Shown one piece after another: positions 15,983-25,332 of a DNA stretch of 64,000 nucleotides (position 1 is its first letter; every line of letters begins with the position of its first letter). The notes below the pieces were generated by a model. That model worked only from the letters and a program-made list of their open reading frames with translations, was not told the DNA's origin and ran no database searches. The translations under genes and the position numbers were made by a program. The DNA comes from Alphaproteobacteria bacterium (lineage in GTDB: Bacteria > Pseudomonadota > Alphaproteobacteria > UBA2966): assembly GCA_018654745.1 (NCBI GenBank), contig JABILA010000088.1:149546-213545 (forward strand), given 5' to 3'.

Positions 15983-17549
15983 TTCCTTCAACTGCCTCTG
16001 CAGCTTCTTCTTCAGCTGCTGGCTCCTCTTCATCATCAAACCAGTGCGCACGCGCTGCCATGATAATGTCGTTTGCTTCTTCTTCCGCCAAACTGAAGTT
16101 CGGCAGCATTTCAATCAATTCATCACCAGCCAGATCACCAAGGTCATCCAGCGTTTTGATTTCATTTTCACCCAGAACCGCGAGCATGGCTGACGTCAGT
16201 CCTTCAATCGCTGCGACATCGTCCCCGACACCCAGCTCAATGCGGCGTGCAGTGTGACGTTCTTCCTCAGCGGTCAGGAATTCATTGGCTCGATTTGACA
16301 GCTCTTGTGCGATGTCTTCATCAAAGCCTTCGATATCGGCAATTTCCTCGATCGGCACAAAGGCGACTTCGTCAATTGTCGTGAAGCCTTCAGTGACCAG
16401 CAACTGGGCGATCACTTCATCCACATCGAGGGATTCGATAAACATTTCGCTGCGCAGGCGGAATTCTTCCTGACGGCGTTCTGATTCTTCGGCTTCCGTC
16501 ATGATGTCGATATCCCAGCTGGTAAGCTGGGAGGCCAGGCGAACATTTTGACCGCGACGACCAATAGCGAGGCTGAGTTGATCGTCTGGTACAACGACTT
16601 CGATGCGCATGGCATCTTCGTCCAGAACGACCTTGGCAACTTCTGCCGGGGCCAGCGCATTCACGATGAACGTTGCGGGATCAGGCGACCATTGAATGAT
16701 GTCAATCTTTTCACCCTGCAGTTCGTTGACCACAGCCTGAACACGACTGCCGCGCATACCAACGCAGGCGCCAACCGGGTCAATCGCTGTATCATTGGAC
16801 AGAACAGCGATTTTGGCCCGGCTTCCCGGATCACGGGCAACGGCCTTGATTTCAATAATGCCGTCATAGATTTCAGGCACTTCCTGGGTGAACAGCTTGG
16901 CCATGAATTGCGGATGCGTGCGGGACAAAAAGATCTGTGGTCCACGCTGTTCGCGGCGCACATCATAGATGTAGGCACGAATGCGATCACCCTGGCGGAA
17001 GCTTTCACGTTGCAACAGTTCGTCACGACGGACCACGGCTTCACCGCGACCGAGGTCGACAGTCACATTGCCATATTCCATCCGCTTGACCAGACCATTG
17101 ATGATTTCACCAATACGATCCTTGTAGTCTTCAAACTGACGTTCGCGCTCTGCTTCGCGCACTTTTTGCACGATAACCTGCTTGGCGGTCTGGGCAGCGA
17201 TGCGGCCAAAATCAATCGGCGGCAACTCATCTGCAATCGTGTCACCGACCTGGGCGTCAGGATTGCGGCGGCTGGCGGAACCCAGTGAAATTTCAACGTA
17301 ATCGTTCTCAACGGTTTCCACGACTTCCAGGCACCTGTAAAGGCTGATCTGACCGGTCTTCGGATCGATCTCGGCCCGGATGTCGTTTTCGTGACCGTAT
17401 TTGGAACGGGCAGCTTTCTGGATGGCTTCTTCCATCGCTTCCAGAACGGTGCGCGGATCAATATTTTTCTCGCGCGCGACAGAATCGGCGATCTGAAGAA
17501 GCTCCATCCGGTTCCAGCCGGTGGCAGTTTCTGTTTCCATGGTGGTCAT
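15972..17549 (-). CDS. nusA: Transcription termination/antitermination factor NusA
   Basis: 525 residues. Domain order: N-terminal RNA-polymerase-binding domain (MELLQIADSVAREKNIDP at about 15), S1 domain (GLVKRMEYGNVTVDLGR), and KH1 and KH2 (ACVGMRGSRVQAVVNELQGE, AIGRRGQNVRLASQLTSW). Two acidic helix-hairpin-helix repeats of the AR type (LLVTEGFTTIDEVAF and ENEIKTLDDLGDLAGDE) follow, with an acidic Glu/Ala tail. NusA modulates pausing, termination and antitermination. It overlaps rimP by 4 bp (ATGA) and ylxR by 11 bp or more. Confidence 0.98.
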   Translation of the reverse strand: MTTMETETATGWNRMELLQIADSVAREKNIDPRTVLEAMEEAIQKAARSKYGHENDIRAEIDPKTGQISLYRCLEVVETVENDYVEISLGSASRRNPDAQVGDTIADELPPIDFGRIAAQTAKQVIVQKVREAERERQFEDYKDRIGEIINGLVKRMEYGNVTVDLGRGEAVVRRDELLQRESFRQGDRIRAYIYDVRREQRGPQIFLSRTHPQFMAKLFTQEVPEIYDGIIEIKAVARDPGSRAKIAVLSNDTAIDPVGACVGMRGSRVQAVVNELQGEKIDIIQWSPDPATFIVNALAPAEVAKVVLDEDAMRIEVVVPDDQLSLAIGRRGQNVRLASQLTSWDIDIMTEAEESERRQEEFRLRSEMFIESLDVDEVIAQLLVTEGFTTIDEVAFVPIEEIADIEGFDEDIAQELSNRANEFLTAEEERHTARRIELGVGDDVAAIEGLTSAMLAVLGENEIKTLDDLGDLAGDELIEMLPNFSLAEEEANDIIMAARAHWFDDEEEPAAEEEAAEAVEGSDA

Positions 17550-18076
17550 GCGTTTTGGCTCACGTCTTTATCCTCTGTTTCGCTTGAAGCGGCTTGCTTG
17601 CGCATCGTCTCGGCGATCAGCTCATCAGTAATAATCAGTTTTGCTTCGGCAATCTGGTCAAAGGGCAATTCAACATCCTTGCCATCCATTTTCAGATTGA
17701 TATTTTGCTCCGATATGCCCAGCAGCTTGCCGCGAAAACGCTTGCGGCCTTCTATCAGCATCTTCGTTTCAATCTTTACGACATTCCCGGCATAATTTTC
17801 GAAATCGTTCAACCGGACAAGAGGCCGATCCATTCCGGGAGATGAAACCTGTAGCTCATAGGCACTGGGGATCGGGTCTTCCACATCCAGAATTGCAGAA
17901 ACGGCCCGGCTGATGTCGGCACAATGTTCAACCGTCATTTCGCCGCCATTGGATGGTTCGGCCATGATCTGTAACATCGCATCTTTACCGCCGTCAAAGC
18001 GCACGCGCACCACATCGAAACCCATGGCTTCGAGGGTTGGCGTTATCATCGCTTCAATTTTGACCGTTGCTTCCAT
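17546..18076 (-). CDS. rimP: Ribosome maturation factor RimP
   Basis: 176 residues with the two RimP domains. The N-terminal half has ITPTLEAMGFDVVRVRF and the turn into VEHCADISRAVSAILDVEDPI. The central YELQVSSPGMDRPLVR is the family signature, and the C-terminal SH3-like part is around GRKRFRGKLLGI. RimP is needed for 30S maturation. It is the first gene of the rimP-nusA-ylxR-infB-rbfA-truB-rpsO-pnp operon and overlaps nusA by 4 bp. Confidence 0.97.
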   Translation of the reverse strand: MEATVKIEAMITPTLEAMGFDVVRVRFDGGKDAMLQIMAEPSNGGEMTVEHCADISRAVSAILDVEDPIPSAYELQVSSPGMDRPLVRLNDFENYAGNVVKIETKMLIEGRKRFRGKLLGISEQNINLKMDGKDVELPFDQIAEAKLIITDELIAETMRKQAASSETEDKDVSQNA

Positions 18077-18197
18077 TCAGCTCACTATTCTCAATTCAAC
18101 AATTACGTCTTCACAAATTTATCTGCCGTTCCCTGTTCCGAAAACTGCGAAACCAATAGCTATTGGCGTCGCCCCGGTACCCCGCCCGGCGGCAATT

Positions 18198-18216
18198 CAA
18201 AGTGGGTCGTCGAACC
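18198..18216. terminator. Hairpin downstream of trmB
   Basis: The 248-bp gap between trmB and rimP contains GTGGGT/ACCCAC around a 6-nt loop, followed on the minus strand by UUU. It could end the metK-side transcript weakly. A nearby direct repeat ATAACGTT (18242-18249 and 18253-18260) has no known role. No gene is seen in the gap, and no convincing promoter for the rimP operon. Confidence 0.35.
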
Positions 18217-18324
18217 CACATTTATGTTTTTATCGGGGTTAATAACGTTCAGATAACGTTATCGGGCGGGACTATGCGCCGAGAAGCCAGAAAATTCAAG
18301 AGATGAATCGCCTTCACAGACGAT

Positions 18325-19065
18325 TCAATTGGATTCCCGCATTTTTCTTCTGAATTTGAAATATACCGGTTTGCGGCCCTGATCGAGCGCCTTTTGTTCG
18401 TAACGTGTTGGCGGCCAGTCCGCAGACCGTACACGCCAGTCAGACGCGCACTCGGCTTGCCAGCTGAAATCCGGATGCTTCAAAAGCTGCGACAGGGCCC
18501 AGCGGCAATAGGAAACATGGTCCGTCGCGACCCTGAACTCGGCATCATCCGTCAGAACCCTGGCCAGTGAAGTCAGATTTTCCGCTGAAACAAACCGCCG
18601 CTTGGCATGGCGGCTTTTGGGCCAGGGATCAGGGAAAAGCAAAAAGGCACGATCAATTGAGGCTTCTGGTAATGCGGCGATCAGGTCCCGGGCATCGTCA
18701 TTGTGGATGCGAACGTTGCGCAGCCCCTTGTTTTCGATATGCGCCAAAAGGCTGGCGACACCATTTTCGAAAGGCTCGCAGCCAAAAATGGAGACATCCG
18801 GGTTCGCCTCGGCCTGGGCCGCGAGATGTTCGCCGCCGCCAAATCCAACCTCAAGCCAGAAGGCGTTGCCAGGGCTGTCGTTAGCTGTCCGGGTATCCGG
18901 CTCAATTTCGAACTGGTCAGCCGGGTTCATCATGCCTTCATCAGGCAGCGAAACCAGCAAATGTGGCAAAAGGTTATTGACGAGTTCCTGCTGGCCGGGC
19001 CGGAGTTTGTGACCCCGGCGCCGACCATACAGAATTCTTTTATGATCCTCAGGCCCGTTTGTCAT
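18325..19065 (-). CDS. trmB: tRNA (guanine-N7-)-methyltransferase
   Basis: 246 residues. TrmB methylates G46 of tRNAs with S-adenosylmethionine. The SAM-binding strand is LEVGFGGGEH, followed by FGCEPFENGVASLLAHI, the catalytic region LLFPDPWPKSRHAKRR, and the C-terminal TRYEQKALDQGRKPVYF. It starts 45 bp after metK ends on the same strand, so both may be on one transcript; the enzyme uses the SAM that MetK makes. The ATG at 19065 gives a normal family length. Confidence 0.96.
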   Translation of the reverse strand: MTNGPEDHKRILYGRRRGHKLRPGQQELVNNLLPHLLVSLPDEGMMNPADQFEIEPDTRTANDSPGNAFWLEVGFGGGEHLAAQAEANPDVSIFGCEPFENGVASLLAHIENKGLRNVRIHNDDARDLIAALPEASIDRAFLLFPDPWPKSRHAKRRFVSAENLTSLARVLTDDAEFRVATDHVSYCRWALSQLLKHPDFSWQAECASDWRVRSADWPPTRYEQKALDQGRKPVYFKFRRKMRESN

Positions 19066-19110
19066 GGTGACTTGCTATTCATGACCTGACGGCCTCGAGA
19101 CGGCGAAGCC

Positions 19111-20280
19111 TCAGGACAGAGCGCCCTTGATGGCTTCGACCAGATCGGTTTTTTCCCACGAGAAACCACCGTCATCCGTCGGAATACGGCCAAAATGTCC
19201 ATATGAGGACGAAGGCGTATAAATTGGACGGCTGAGCTGCAGATGTTCGCGAATGCCACGGGGGCTGAGGTCCATGGCTTCTACCAGGGCACCTTCCAGT
19301 TTGGCGGCATCAACGCTGCCGGTGTCGTGCATGTCTACATAGACCGACAAGGGCTTGGAAACACCGATGGCATAAGCAAGTTGGATCGTGCAACGATCAG
19401 CAAGGCCGGCGGCAACAACATTTTTGGCCAGATAGCGCGCAGCATAAGCGGCAGAGCGATCAACCTTGGTTGGATCCTTGCCCGAGAAGGCACCACCGCC
19501 GTGCGGCGCTGCTCCACCATATGTATCAACAATGATTTTGCGGCCCGTCAAACCGGCGTCACCATCTGGTCCGCCGATGACAAAACGACCCGTCGGGTTC
19601 ACATAGAATTCGTCTTCGGGGCACATCCAGCCATCGGGCAAAACATTTTCGACGATGGGTCGAACAATTTCCTTGACCTTTGCCTGATCCAGATCTTCCG
19701 TGTGCTGGGTCGAGACAACAACAGACGTCGCGCCTACGGGCTCACCATTGACATATTTCAGGGTCACCTGGCTTTTCGAATCCGGCAGCAATCCAGGTTC
19801 GGCGCCTGAGTGACGAGCTGTCGCCATGTCTTCGAGGATCTTGTGTGAGAGATAAATTGGCGCTGGCATCAAGACTTTGGTTTCGCGGCAGGCATAACCA
19901 AACATGATGCCCTGATCACCGGCACCTTCATCCTTGTTACCCGCAGCATCAACGCCCTGGGCAATATCAGACGACTGGGAATGCACGTAGACATCAACGT
20001 TAGAATTTTTCCAGTGAAAGCCGTCCTGTTCGTAGCCGATTTCCTTCACGGCGTTACGGGCAGCGGCTTCCATTTTTTCAGCGGTAATGGATTCAGGACC
20101 ACGAACTTCGCCCGCCAGGACGATACGGTTGGTCGTGACCATGGTCTCGACAGCAACACGGGCTTCTGGCTCAGCGGCCAGGAAAATATCAACGATTGAA
20201 TCGGAAATTCGGTCGCAGACCTTGTCAGGATGGCCTTCGGACACGGACTCACTTGTAAACAGGTATTCGCTTCTCGCCAC
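19111..20280 (-). CDS. metK: S-adenosylmethionine synthetase
   Basis: 389 residues from a GTG at 20280, preceded by GGAGA at a 6-nt distance; a longer frame to 20358 would run into the riboswitch and is not used. MetK makes SAM from methionine and ATP. Signature blocks: [31 protein letters not shown] (hexapeptide), [20 protein letters not shown] and [25 protein letters not shown] riboswitch lies 76 bp upstream, giving feedback control by the product. trmB follows. Confidence 0.98.
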   Translation of the reverse strand: MARSEYLFTSESVSEGHPDKVCDRISDSIVDIFLAAEPEARVAVETMVTTNRIVLAGEVRGPESITAEKMEAAARNAVKEIGYEQDGFHWKNSNVDVYVHSQSSDIAQGVDAAGNKDEGAGDQGIMFGYACRETKVLMPAPIYLSHKILEDMATARHSGAEPGLLPDSKSQVTLKYVNGEPVGATSVVVSTQHTEDLDQAKVKEIVRPIVENVLPDGWMCPEDEFYVNPTGRFVIGGPDGDAGLTGRKIIVDTYGGAAPHGGGAFSGKDPTKVDRSAAYAARYLAKNVVAAGLADRCTIQLAYAIGVSKPLSVYVDMHDTGSVDAAKLEGALVEAMDLSPRGIREHLQLSRPIYTPSSSYGHFGRIPTDDGGFSWEKTDLVEAIKGALS

Positions 20281-20355
20281 GGAAATCTCCTTTGGTCGAA
20301 TCAGGTTCAAATTGTCGGACCAGAGGCGATACGGGGCAGAACACGCCGCATACGT

Positions 20356-20406
20356 CACTTAGCACTTTTTCTTTACGTGGCTGCAAGCGGTCCAAATCAT
20401 CCACGG
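20356..20406 (-). ncRNA. SAM-II riboswitch upstream of metK
   Basis: On the minus strand the stem CGTGG (20401-20405) / CCACG (20376-20380) encloses the loop with GATTTGG, then GCTTGCAG, and is followed by AAGTGCTAAG. These are the conserved strings of the SAM-II aptamer. The loop CGCTT can pair with the downstream AAGTG to form the pseudoknot, with one G-U pair. SAM binding to this class shuts down translation of the downstream gene. It sits 76 bp before the GTG of metK. Confidence 0.85.
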
Positions 20407-20423
20407 CCCGGAAACGGGCGGCG

Positions 20424-20454
20424 ACTATTTGACAAGGATTTAGGCCGGGGTCAA
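20424..20454 (-). promoter_or_regulatory. Candidate metK promoter
   Basis: On the minus strand a -35-like TTGACC (20449-20454) is followed after 19 bp by AATAGT (20424-20429). Transcription would begin near 20417, just before the riboswitch. The 19-bp spacer is long and the -10 is 4 of 6, so this is tentative; its position relative to the aptamer is the main support. Confidence 0.35.
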
Positions 20455-20535
20455 GTGTTTTGCCGGATATCTGATAAATTCAATCTTCTTTGAAGCAGAA
20501 CCAGATTGCAGGGACAGCCACTTCCTGCCCAGGCT

Positions 20536-20973
20536 TTAATCCGTGGCCAGTTCCGCCATGCTGGTTAATTCGTCATCTATTTCGGCAACGGACCGGGTCA
20601 GCTCATAGATACGGCGGCGGATTTCGGGGTTTCCAATAGAATAGTAGGCCCGGATCAGTTTGAGCGTTTCCCGCTGCGTAAAATGTTCCTGGTCAAAAGG
20701 TTCACGATCACCTTCTGACAATCCTGGACCGTGTGGTGACGCATCACCGGGCATATCGTCGTAAAAAAACGAAACCGGTATGTCGAGAATTTGTGAAAAT
20801 TGATAGAGCCGTCCAGCACCAATACGGTTGGCACCTCGTTCGTATTTTTGAATCTGTTGAAATGTCAGCCCGACAGCGTTTCCCAGCTTCTCCTGGCTGT
20901 AGCCCAAAAGTGTGCGGCGCAAACGCATGCGCCCGCCGACGTGAATATCAACAGGGTTTGGATTTTTGGCCAC
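20536..20973 (-). CDS. PraR-like Xre-family transcriptional regulator
   Basis: 145 residues. The N-terminal Cro/CI-type helix-turn-helix is MRLRRTLLGYSQEKLGNAVG followed by LTFQQIQKYERGANRIGAGRL. The rest (HFTQRETLKLIRAYYSIGNP and an acidic tail) is shared with rhizobial PraR proteins. Those proteins repress quorum sensing or symbiosis-inhibiting genes and commonly lie next to metK, as here. Start is GTG at 20973 with AAGGAAG upstream. Two palindromes lie in the 160 bp upstream (21027 and 21058) and may be operators. It is on the same strand as lnt but separated from it by 162 bp. Confidence 0.82.
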   Translation of the reverse strand: MAKNPNPVDIHVGGRMRLRRTLLGYSQEKLGNAVGLTFQQIQKYERGANRIGAGRLYQFSQILDIPVSFFYDDMPGDASPHGPGLSEGDREPFDQEHFTQRETLKLIRAYYSIGNPEIRRRIYELTRSVAEIDDELTSMAELATD

Positions 20974-21026
20974 AACAACTTCCTTTTCAGGGTTTACCAG
21001 ACTTGGTCAGACATTCCGGCCCAACG

Positions 21027-21069
21027 CATACATGAGTATGGCAAATGCGAACTCACCTTGCACGTGCAA
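21027..21069. promoter_or_regulatory. Two palindromes upstream of the PraR-like gene
   Basis: CATAC-ATGA-GTATG at 21027-21040 and the perfect 12-mer TTGCACGTGCAA at 21058-21069 lie 54-96 bp before the regulator's start codon. They could be operator sites for autoregulation. No binding motif is established here, so this is inference from symmetry and position. Confidence 0.35.
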
Positions 21070-21135
21070 ATAGTTCGAATTTTGTGCTTTATCGTTTGAA
21101 GAACGAATTATCCCGGCTGATACAGGGTCAAGTAG

Positions 21136-22737
21136 TCAAGATGCCTGGTCTTCTGATCGTCGGCCAGAAACGAAAGTGAGCCCTGAAACCCCCAACAGCA
21201 ATGCCAGAAGGCACCAGTTGCCATATCTCGCAAATAAAGTTGCCTGCAATGCCGTCGGCAAACGCCCGTCCAGTATGTCGCTGGTCCCCAGAGAGAGCTG
21301 TTTAATGGTGCGGCCCAGCGGGTCAATGATCGCGGATACGCCTGTATTAGCCGAGCGTACCAGCGGCAAACCTTCTTCAATGGCGCGCATCCGGGCAATG
21401 GCCAGATGCTGCCAGGGACCGGCGCTGATCCCGAACCAGGCATCGTTGGTCACATTCAGCATCCACTGCGGTCGTTCCGCCTTCGAAACAACACGCCCGG
21501 GGAAAATGGCTTCATAGCAAATCTGGGGACCGACGGCCGGAAAGCCAGGCAGGGCAAGCGTTTGCGGCCCTGATCCTCGCTGAAAATCACCGCGCCCGGC
21601 GGCAAGCCTTTCAATGCCCAACAGGCCCAGAAGAGACCGAAGGGGAACATATTCGCCGAAGGGAACAAGGTGATGCTTGTCATAAAAGGCGACGATTTCA
21701 CCAGCTGCATTGAGGGCCTGTACACTGTTCCAGAATTCAAACCGGGGTCTTGATTGACCTGACTTTGGTTGCTCGGGCTCTGGCTGGACCCGGGTTCGCA
21801 CGGCACCGGTTATCAGCAGAGAGCCCGGCGGCAACATCTGACCGAGGGCCCGGCGCAGTCCCGGATCACGATCCAGATGATAGGGGGTGGCGGTTTCTGG
21901 CCAGATGAACAGGGACACCTGACTGGCGCCCGGCATTGAGGACATTTGCAGATAACGTCTGAGGAATTTGCGGCGAAACTCGGGTCGCCATTTGTCTTTC
22001 TGGTCAATGGCTGGCTGCACCAGACGCAAATTGACGCCCTCAACATAGCTCGTCGGATTTTGCAGCAGACGAAACTGGCCCCACACGCCAATGGCCAACA
22101 ATAAAACGGCCGCGGCAGCCAGAGGCTGCCAGCGCCTGATGCCTGTTCTGTCGTCACCAAGCGTTGCCGGGCTGGCCGCAATAATGACGGTCAGCAACCC
22201 AAGACCATGGATGCCAACGACCGAGGCGAACTGCGCCAATGCATCTGATACACCCCAGGCGTATCCCGGCAGGTTCCACGGGAACCCGGTCAGGACCGTC
22301 CCGCGCAGCCATTCAAAGATGGTCCAGCACAGGGCCAGAACCAGTATCCGGGCAATACCCTCAAGGGCAAACCGCCGAACAAGACGAAAGGTGGCCAGGG
22401 TGGCGAGGCCCGTAAAGGTCGCCAACAAAGCTGGCAAACCCAGCGCAGAGAAAGGCAGCAGCCAGGCATATTTGTCTGCTTCAACAAACAGGGCAAATCC
22501 CACCCAGTACAAACTGATGGCGAAATAGCCAAAGCCGAAAAACCAGCCCAGTGCAAAGGCGCTTCGCTTTGTTTCGGTTCCATCAAGCAACCAGACCAAA
22601 GAGGTAAAAGCCACGACCAGCGCAGGCGCCAGATACAAGGGAGGCAACGCCAGGGCTGCAATGACTCCAAGGCCAAACACAGACGCCAGACGCCGCCAAC
22701 CCTTCAGGTCAGCCAGATATCCAGCCAGCTGTCTCAA
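21136..22737 (-). CDS. lnt: Apolipoprotein N-acyltransferase
   Basis: 533 residues. Lnt adds the third acyl chain to lipoproteins at the periplasmic face of the inner membrane. The N-terminal half has several hydrophobic segments (VFGLGVIAALALPPLYLAPA onward, to about residue 200). The nitrilase-like domain has the catalytic triad E281 (WPETATPY), K354 (YDKHHLVPFGEY) and C407 (QICYEAIFPG). A last membrane segment precedes the C-terminus. It overlaps corC by 4 bp, as in many proteobacteria, and ends the miaB-phoH-ybeY-corC-lnt series. Confidence 0.97.
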   Translation of the reverse strand: MRQLAGYLADLKGWRRLASVFGLGVIAALALPPLYLAPALVVAFTSLVWLLDGTETKRSAFALGWFFGFGYFAISLYWVGFALFVEADKYAWLLPFSALGLPALLATFTGLATLATFRLVRRFALEGIARILVLALCWTIFEWLRGTVLTGFPWNLPGYAWGVSDALAQFASVVGIHGLGLLTVIIAASPATLGDDRTGIRRWQPLAAAAVLLLAIGVWGQFRLLQNPTSYVEGVNLRLVQPAIDQKDKWRPEFRRKFLRRYLQMSSMPGASQVSLFIWPETATPYHLDRDPGLRRALGQMLPPGSLLITGAVRTRVQPEPEQPKSGQSRPRFEFWNSVQALNAAGEIVAFYDKHHLVPFGEYVPLRSLLGLLGIERLAAGRGDFQRGSGPQTLALPGFPAVGPQICYEAIFPGRVVSKAERPQWMLNVTNDAWFGISAGPWQHLAIARMRAIEEGLPLVRSANTGVSAIIDPLGRTIKQLSLGTSDILDGRLPTALQATLFARYGNWCLLALLLGVSGLTFVSGRRSEDQAS

Positions 22738-23666
22738 GCCTCCAGACCGTTGGGTCTGTCTTGCTGGTCTTTGGTTATGCCCCGCACCCGCAGGCGCTTG
22801 ATGCGTCTGGGATCGGCATCTGTTATTTCAAATTCGAGCCCGGTTGGATGCGCGATCAATTCGCCGCGCTGGGGCACCCGGCCCAGAAGCGAGAACACCA
22901 GACCGCCCAATGTGTCGACGTCCTCGTCTTGTTCGTCGGGTAACAGATCGAGGCCGACACGTTCTTCCAGTTCGGCAATTGGTGCCCGTGCATCTGCATC
23001 CAGGGTGCCATCGGCGTGCACAACAATCAGGGGACCTTCTTCTTCATCATGTTCGTCTTCGATCTCGCCGACGATTTCTTCAACCAGGTCTTCGATCGTG
23101 ACCAGCCCGTCAGTTCCGCCATATTCATCAACCACAATGGCCATGTGAACGCGGGTCTGGCGCATCTGCAACAACAGATCCAGCACCGCCATGCTGGGCG
23201 GCACAAACAAGACCTGGCGCAAAATTCCTTTCAGATCAAAATCATCCCGATTGTCCCAATAAGTCAGCAGGTCCTTGATATGAACCATGCCCAGAACGTC
23301 ATCGAGATTTTCCTGGTAAACAGGAATGCGGGAGTGCAGTTCTGTCTGAATGAGATCAACAAGATCGTCCAGGCTGGTATCTGTGCCCAGCGAAATAATG
23401 TCGGCCCTGGGGACCATCACGTCATCGACCCGAAGCTCTCCCAGATCGAGAATGTTCATCAGCATCAAACGCTCTTCAGCGTTGATCGGCTCCTTTGATG
23501 CCGCGTCACTGTCACTGTCTTCAATCAGTTCTTCGAGTGTTTCGCGCAAGTTGGCGTCGCCATTGCGGCCACCGAACAACCGCCGGAACCATCCGAAGGA
23601 GCCACCGTTCGTGCGGTCACCATCTCCGTTCAGGTGATGTTGTTTTCCTGCCGTATCGTCACTCAT
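22734..23666 (-). CDS. corC: CorC/HlyC-family CBS-domain protein
   Basis: 310 residues, soluble, without the DUF21 membrane domain. Two CBS domains lie between about residues 75 and 200 (VMVPRADIISLGTD, VYQENLDDVLGMVHIKDLL, VHMAIVVDEYGGTDGLVT). The C-terminal CorC_HlyC (transporter-associated) domain ends with GLEFEITDADPRRIKRLRV. The family is linked to magnesium/cobalt efflux but its exact activity is unclear. It overlaps ybeY by 4 bp and lnt by 4 bp, so the three are translated in series. Confidence 0.92.
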   Translation of the reverse strand: MSDDTAGKQHHLNGDGDRTNGGSFGWFRRLFGGRNGDANLRETLEELIEDSDSDAASKEPINAEERLMLMNILDLGELRVDDVMVPRADIISLGTDTSLDDLVDLIQTELHSRIPVYQENLDDVLGMVHIKDLLTYWDNRDDFDLKGILRQVLFVPPSMAVLDLLLQMRQTRVHMAIVVDEYGGTDGLVTIEDLVEEIVGEIEDEHDEEEGPLIVVHADGTLDADARAPIAELEERVGLDLLPDEQDEDVDTLGGLVFSLLGRVPQRGELIAHPTGLEFEITDADPRRIKRLRVRGITKDQQDRPNGLEA

Positions 23667-24235
23667 GCAGCGCCTCTTTCGTCGGGCAGGCTGTAGGGGT
23701 CATTGATCCCGAGGTTGGTTAATATTCGTTTCTCAAGATTTTCCATTACCTCAGCCTGAAGATCATCTTCATGGTCGTAACCCAACAAATGTAAGATACC
23801 ATGAACAACCAGGTGGCTTGTGTGGGCTTCAATCGTTTTGCCCTGTTCACCGGCTTCTGCCTTGACCGTTTCAAACGCCAGGATGACATCCCCCAGCATA
23901 ACGACGCCCGGCACATCCAGCCCATCCTCGTTTTCATCAAGGGCGAAGGAGAGAACATTTGTCGGCTTGTCAAAACCGCGATAGTCCCGGTTCAGGTCCT
24001 GTACCGTTTTGTCATCAGCCAATAATACAGAAATTTCAGGTGCCACAAAATTGCCATCATGAACAACCGGATCGACGATTTGATAAACAGCATTTATGCA
24101 GCGTCGACACAGGCCTTCGATATCAGGCAAGGATATTTGCCAATCCGGACACTGGTCCGAGATCGCCAGACCACTTGCGGCTTCGAATTCGGTTTTATGT
24201 TTCTCTGGGGCGCTGTGCCCCGGGTCTTCAGGCAT
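23663..24235 (-). CDS. ybeY: Endoribonuclease YbeY
   Basis: 190 residues from the ATG at 24235, which overlaps the phoH end by 8 bp; a longer frame inside phoH was not used. YbeY is a zinc endoribonuclease needed for 16S rRNA 3'-end maturation and ribosome quality control. The metal site is HLVVHGILHLLGYDHE (H-G-x-L-H-L-x-G-Y-D-H). The upstream block DLNRDYRGFDKPTNVLSFA is also family-specific. It is directly coupled to corC. Confidence 0.96.
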   Translation of the reverse strand: MPEDPGHSAPEKHKTEFEAASGLAISDQCPDWQISLPDIEGLCRRCINAVYQIVDPVVHDGNFVAPEISVLLADDKTVQDLNRDYRGFDKPTNVLSFALDENEDGLDVPGVVMLGDVILAFETVKAEAGEQGKTIEAHTSHLVVHGILHLLGYDHEDDLQAEVMENLEKRILTNLGINDPYSLPDERGAA

Positions 24236-25286
24236 TGTCTTTTCCGTCAGTTCCTTTTCGCGACAACGTGCGTTCAAGGCCATCGTCATTCAAAATGTTG
24301 TGGGCCTTGTCGAAAGCGCTGTAGGCATGCACGATCCGTGTGACCAGGTCATGGCGCACGATGTCTTCTTCGCCAAAGCGCGTGAACTTGACGCCCTTCA
24401 CACCGTGCAAGACATCGGCTGCGTTGGCCAGGCCCGATCGGGTACCGCGCGGTAAATCGATTTGCGAAAGATCGCCGTTGATCACCATGCGGCTGCCTTC
24501 ACCAAGGCGCGTCAACAACATTTTCATCTGAACGGATGTTGTGTTCTGGGCTTCGTCCACAATGATATAGGCGTTGGTCAATGTTCGCCCGCGCATAAAG
24601 GCAACGGGGGCAACTTCAATGTCGCCGCTTTCCATCAGGCGCGTGACCTGATCGCCGGGCATCATGTAATTCAGGGCGTCATACAGCGGACGTAAATAGG
24701 GATCGATCTTGTCGCGCATGTCGCCGGGCAAAAAGCCCAGACGCTCGCCGGCTTCAACGGCGGGGCGCGACAATATGATCCGTTGCACCACACCGTCCAT
24801 CAGGGCTTCGATCGCGACGGCCACAGCCAGAAATGTTTTACCCGTTCCAGCTGGACCCAGACCAAATGTCAGTTCACTGTTGCGGAGTTGGTCGATATAC
24901 CCGGCCTGGGTGGGAGACCGCGGCGTCAGGCTGCGACGCGGTGTGCGGATCATATGTTCTTCGGAAGCCACAGAAAGTTTTGGTCCGCGTCCAGTCGCTG
25001 CGGCCTCCGCCATCCGGATCGCCGCATCAACTTCACCGTTCCCCATGTCGTAGCCTTTTTTCAATCTTGCATAGAGATCATCCAGCACAATCCTGGCCGC
25101 AGCCTGGGCGCTGGCATCACCAATGATCGCCACACGGTTTCCGCGCGACGACAGGGATACATTTAATCGTTGTTCGATACGGGCCAGGTTTCGGTCGTGT
25201 TCACCAAATAGCTCTGACAGCAAGCTGTTGTCGTCAAAGTCCATTAACAGTGGCGCATTGCCACGATCATCGGTTTCTACTGTCAA
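24228..25286 (-). CDS. ybeZ: PhoH-like ATPase (YbeZ family)
   Basis: 352 residues. The P-loop is GPAGTGKTFLAVAVA, the Walker B region is AYIIVDEAQNTT, and the family block LTRLGEGSRMVINGDLSQ follows. An N-terminal KH-like part (about 20-90) precedes the ATPase. PhoH/YbeZ proteins are thought to act with YbeY in RNA metabolism, which fits the 8-bp overlap with ybeY. The start is weak: TTG at 25286 gives the full N-terminal domain; an internal ATG 15 codons later is possible. Confidence 0.92.
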   Translation of the reverse strand: MTVETDDRGNAPLLMDFDDNSLLSELFGEHDRNLARIEQRLNVSLSSRGNRVAIIGDASAQAAARIVLDDLYARLKKGYDMGNGEVDAAIRMAEAAATGRGPKLSVASEEHMIRTPRRSLTPRSPTQAGYIDQLRNSELTFGLGPAGTGKTFLAVAVAIEALMDGVVQRIILSRPAVEAGERLGFLPGDMRDKIDPYLRPLYDALNYMMPGDQVTRLMESGDIEVAPVAFMRGRTLTNAYIIVDEAQNTTSVQMKMLLTRLGEGSRMVINGDLSQIDLPRGTRSGLANAADVLHGVKGVKFTRFGEEDIVRHDLVTRIVHAYSAFDKAHNILNDDGLERTLSRKGTDGKDNA

Positions 25287-25332
25287 CGCGTTCCCGGTCC
25301 CTCCTTGAGGTGATTGATCATTCTTTCAGTCA

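Noticed and set aside
16548..17288. Long open frame on the plus strand antisense to nusA
   Set aside because: It mirrors the codon pattern of the well-supported nusA gene and matches no known family.
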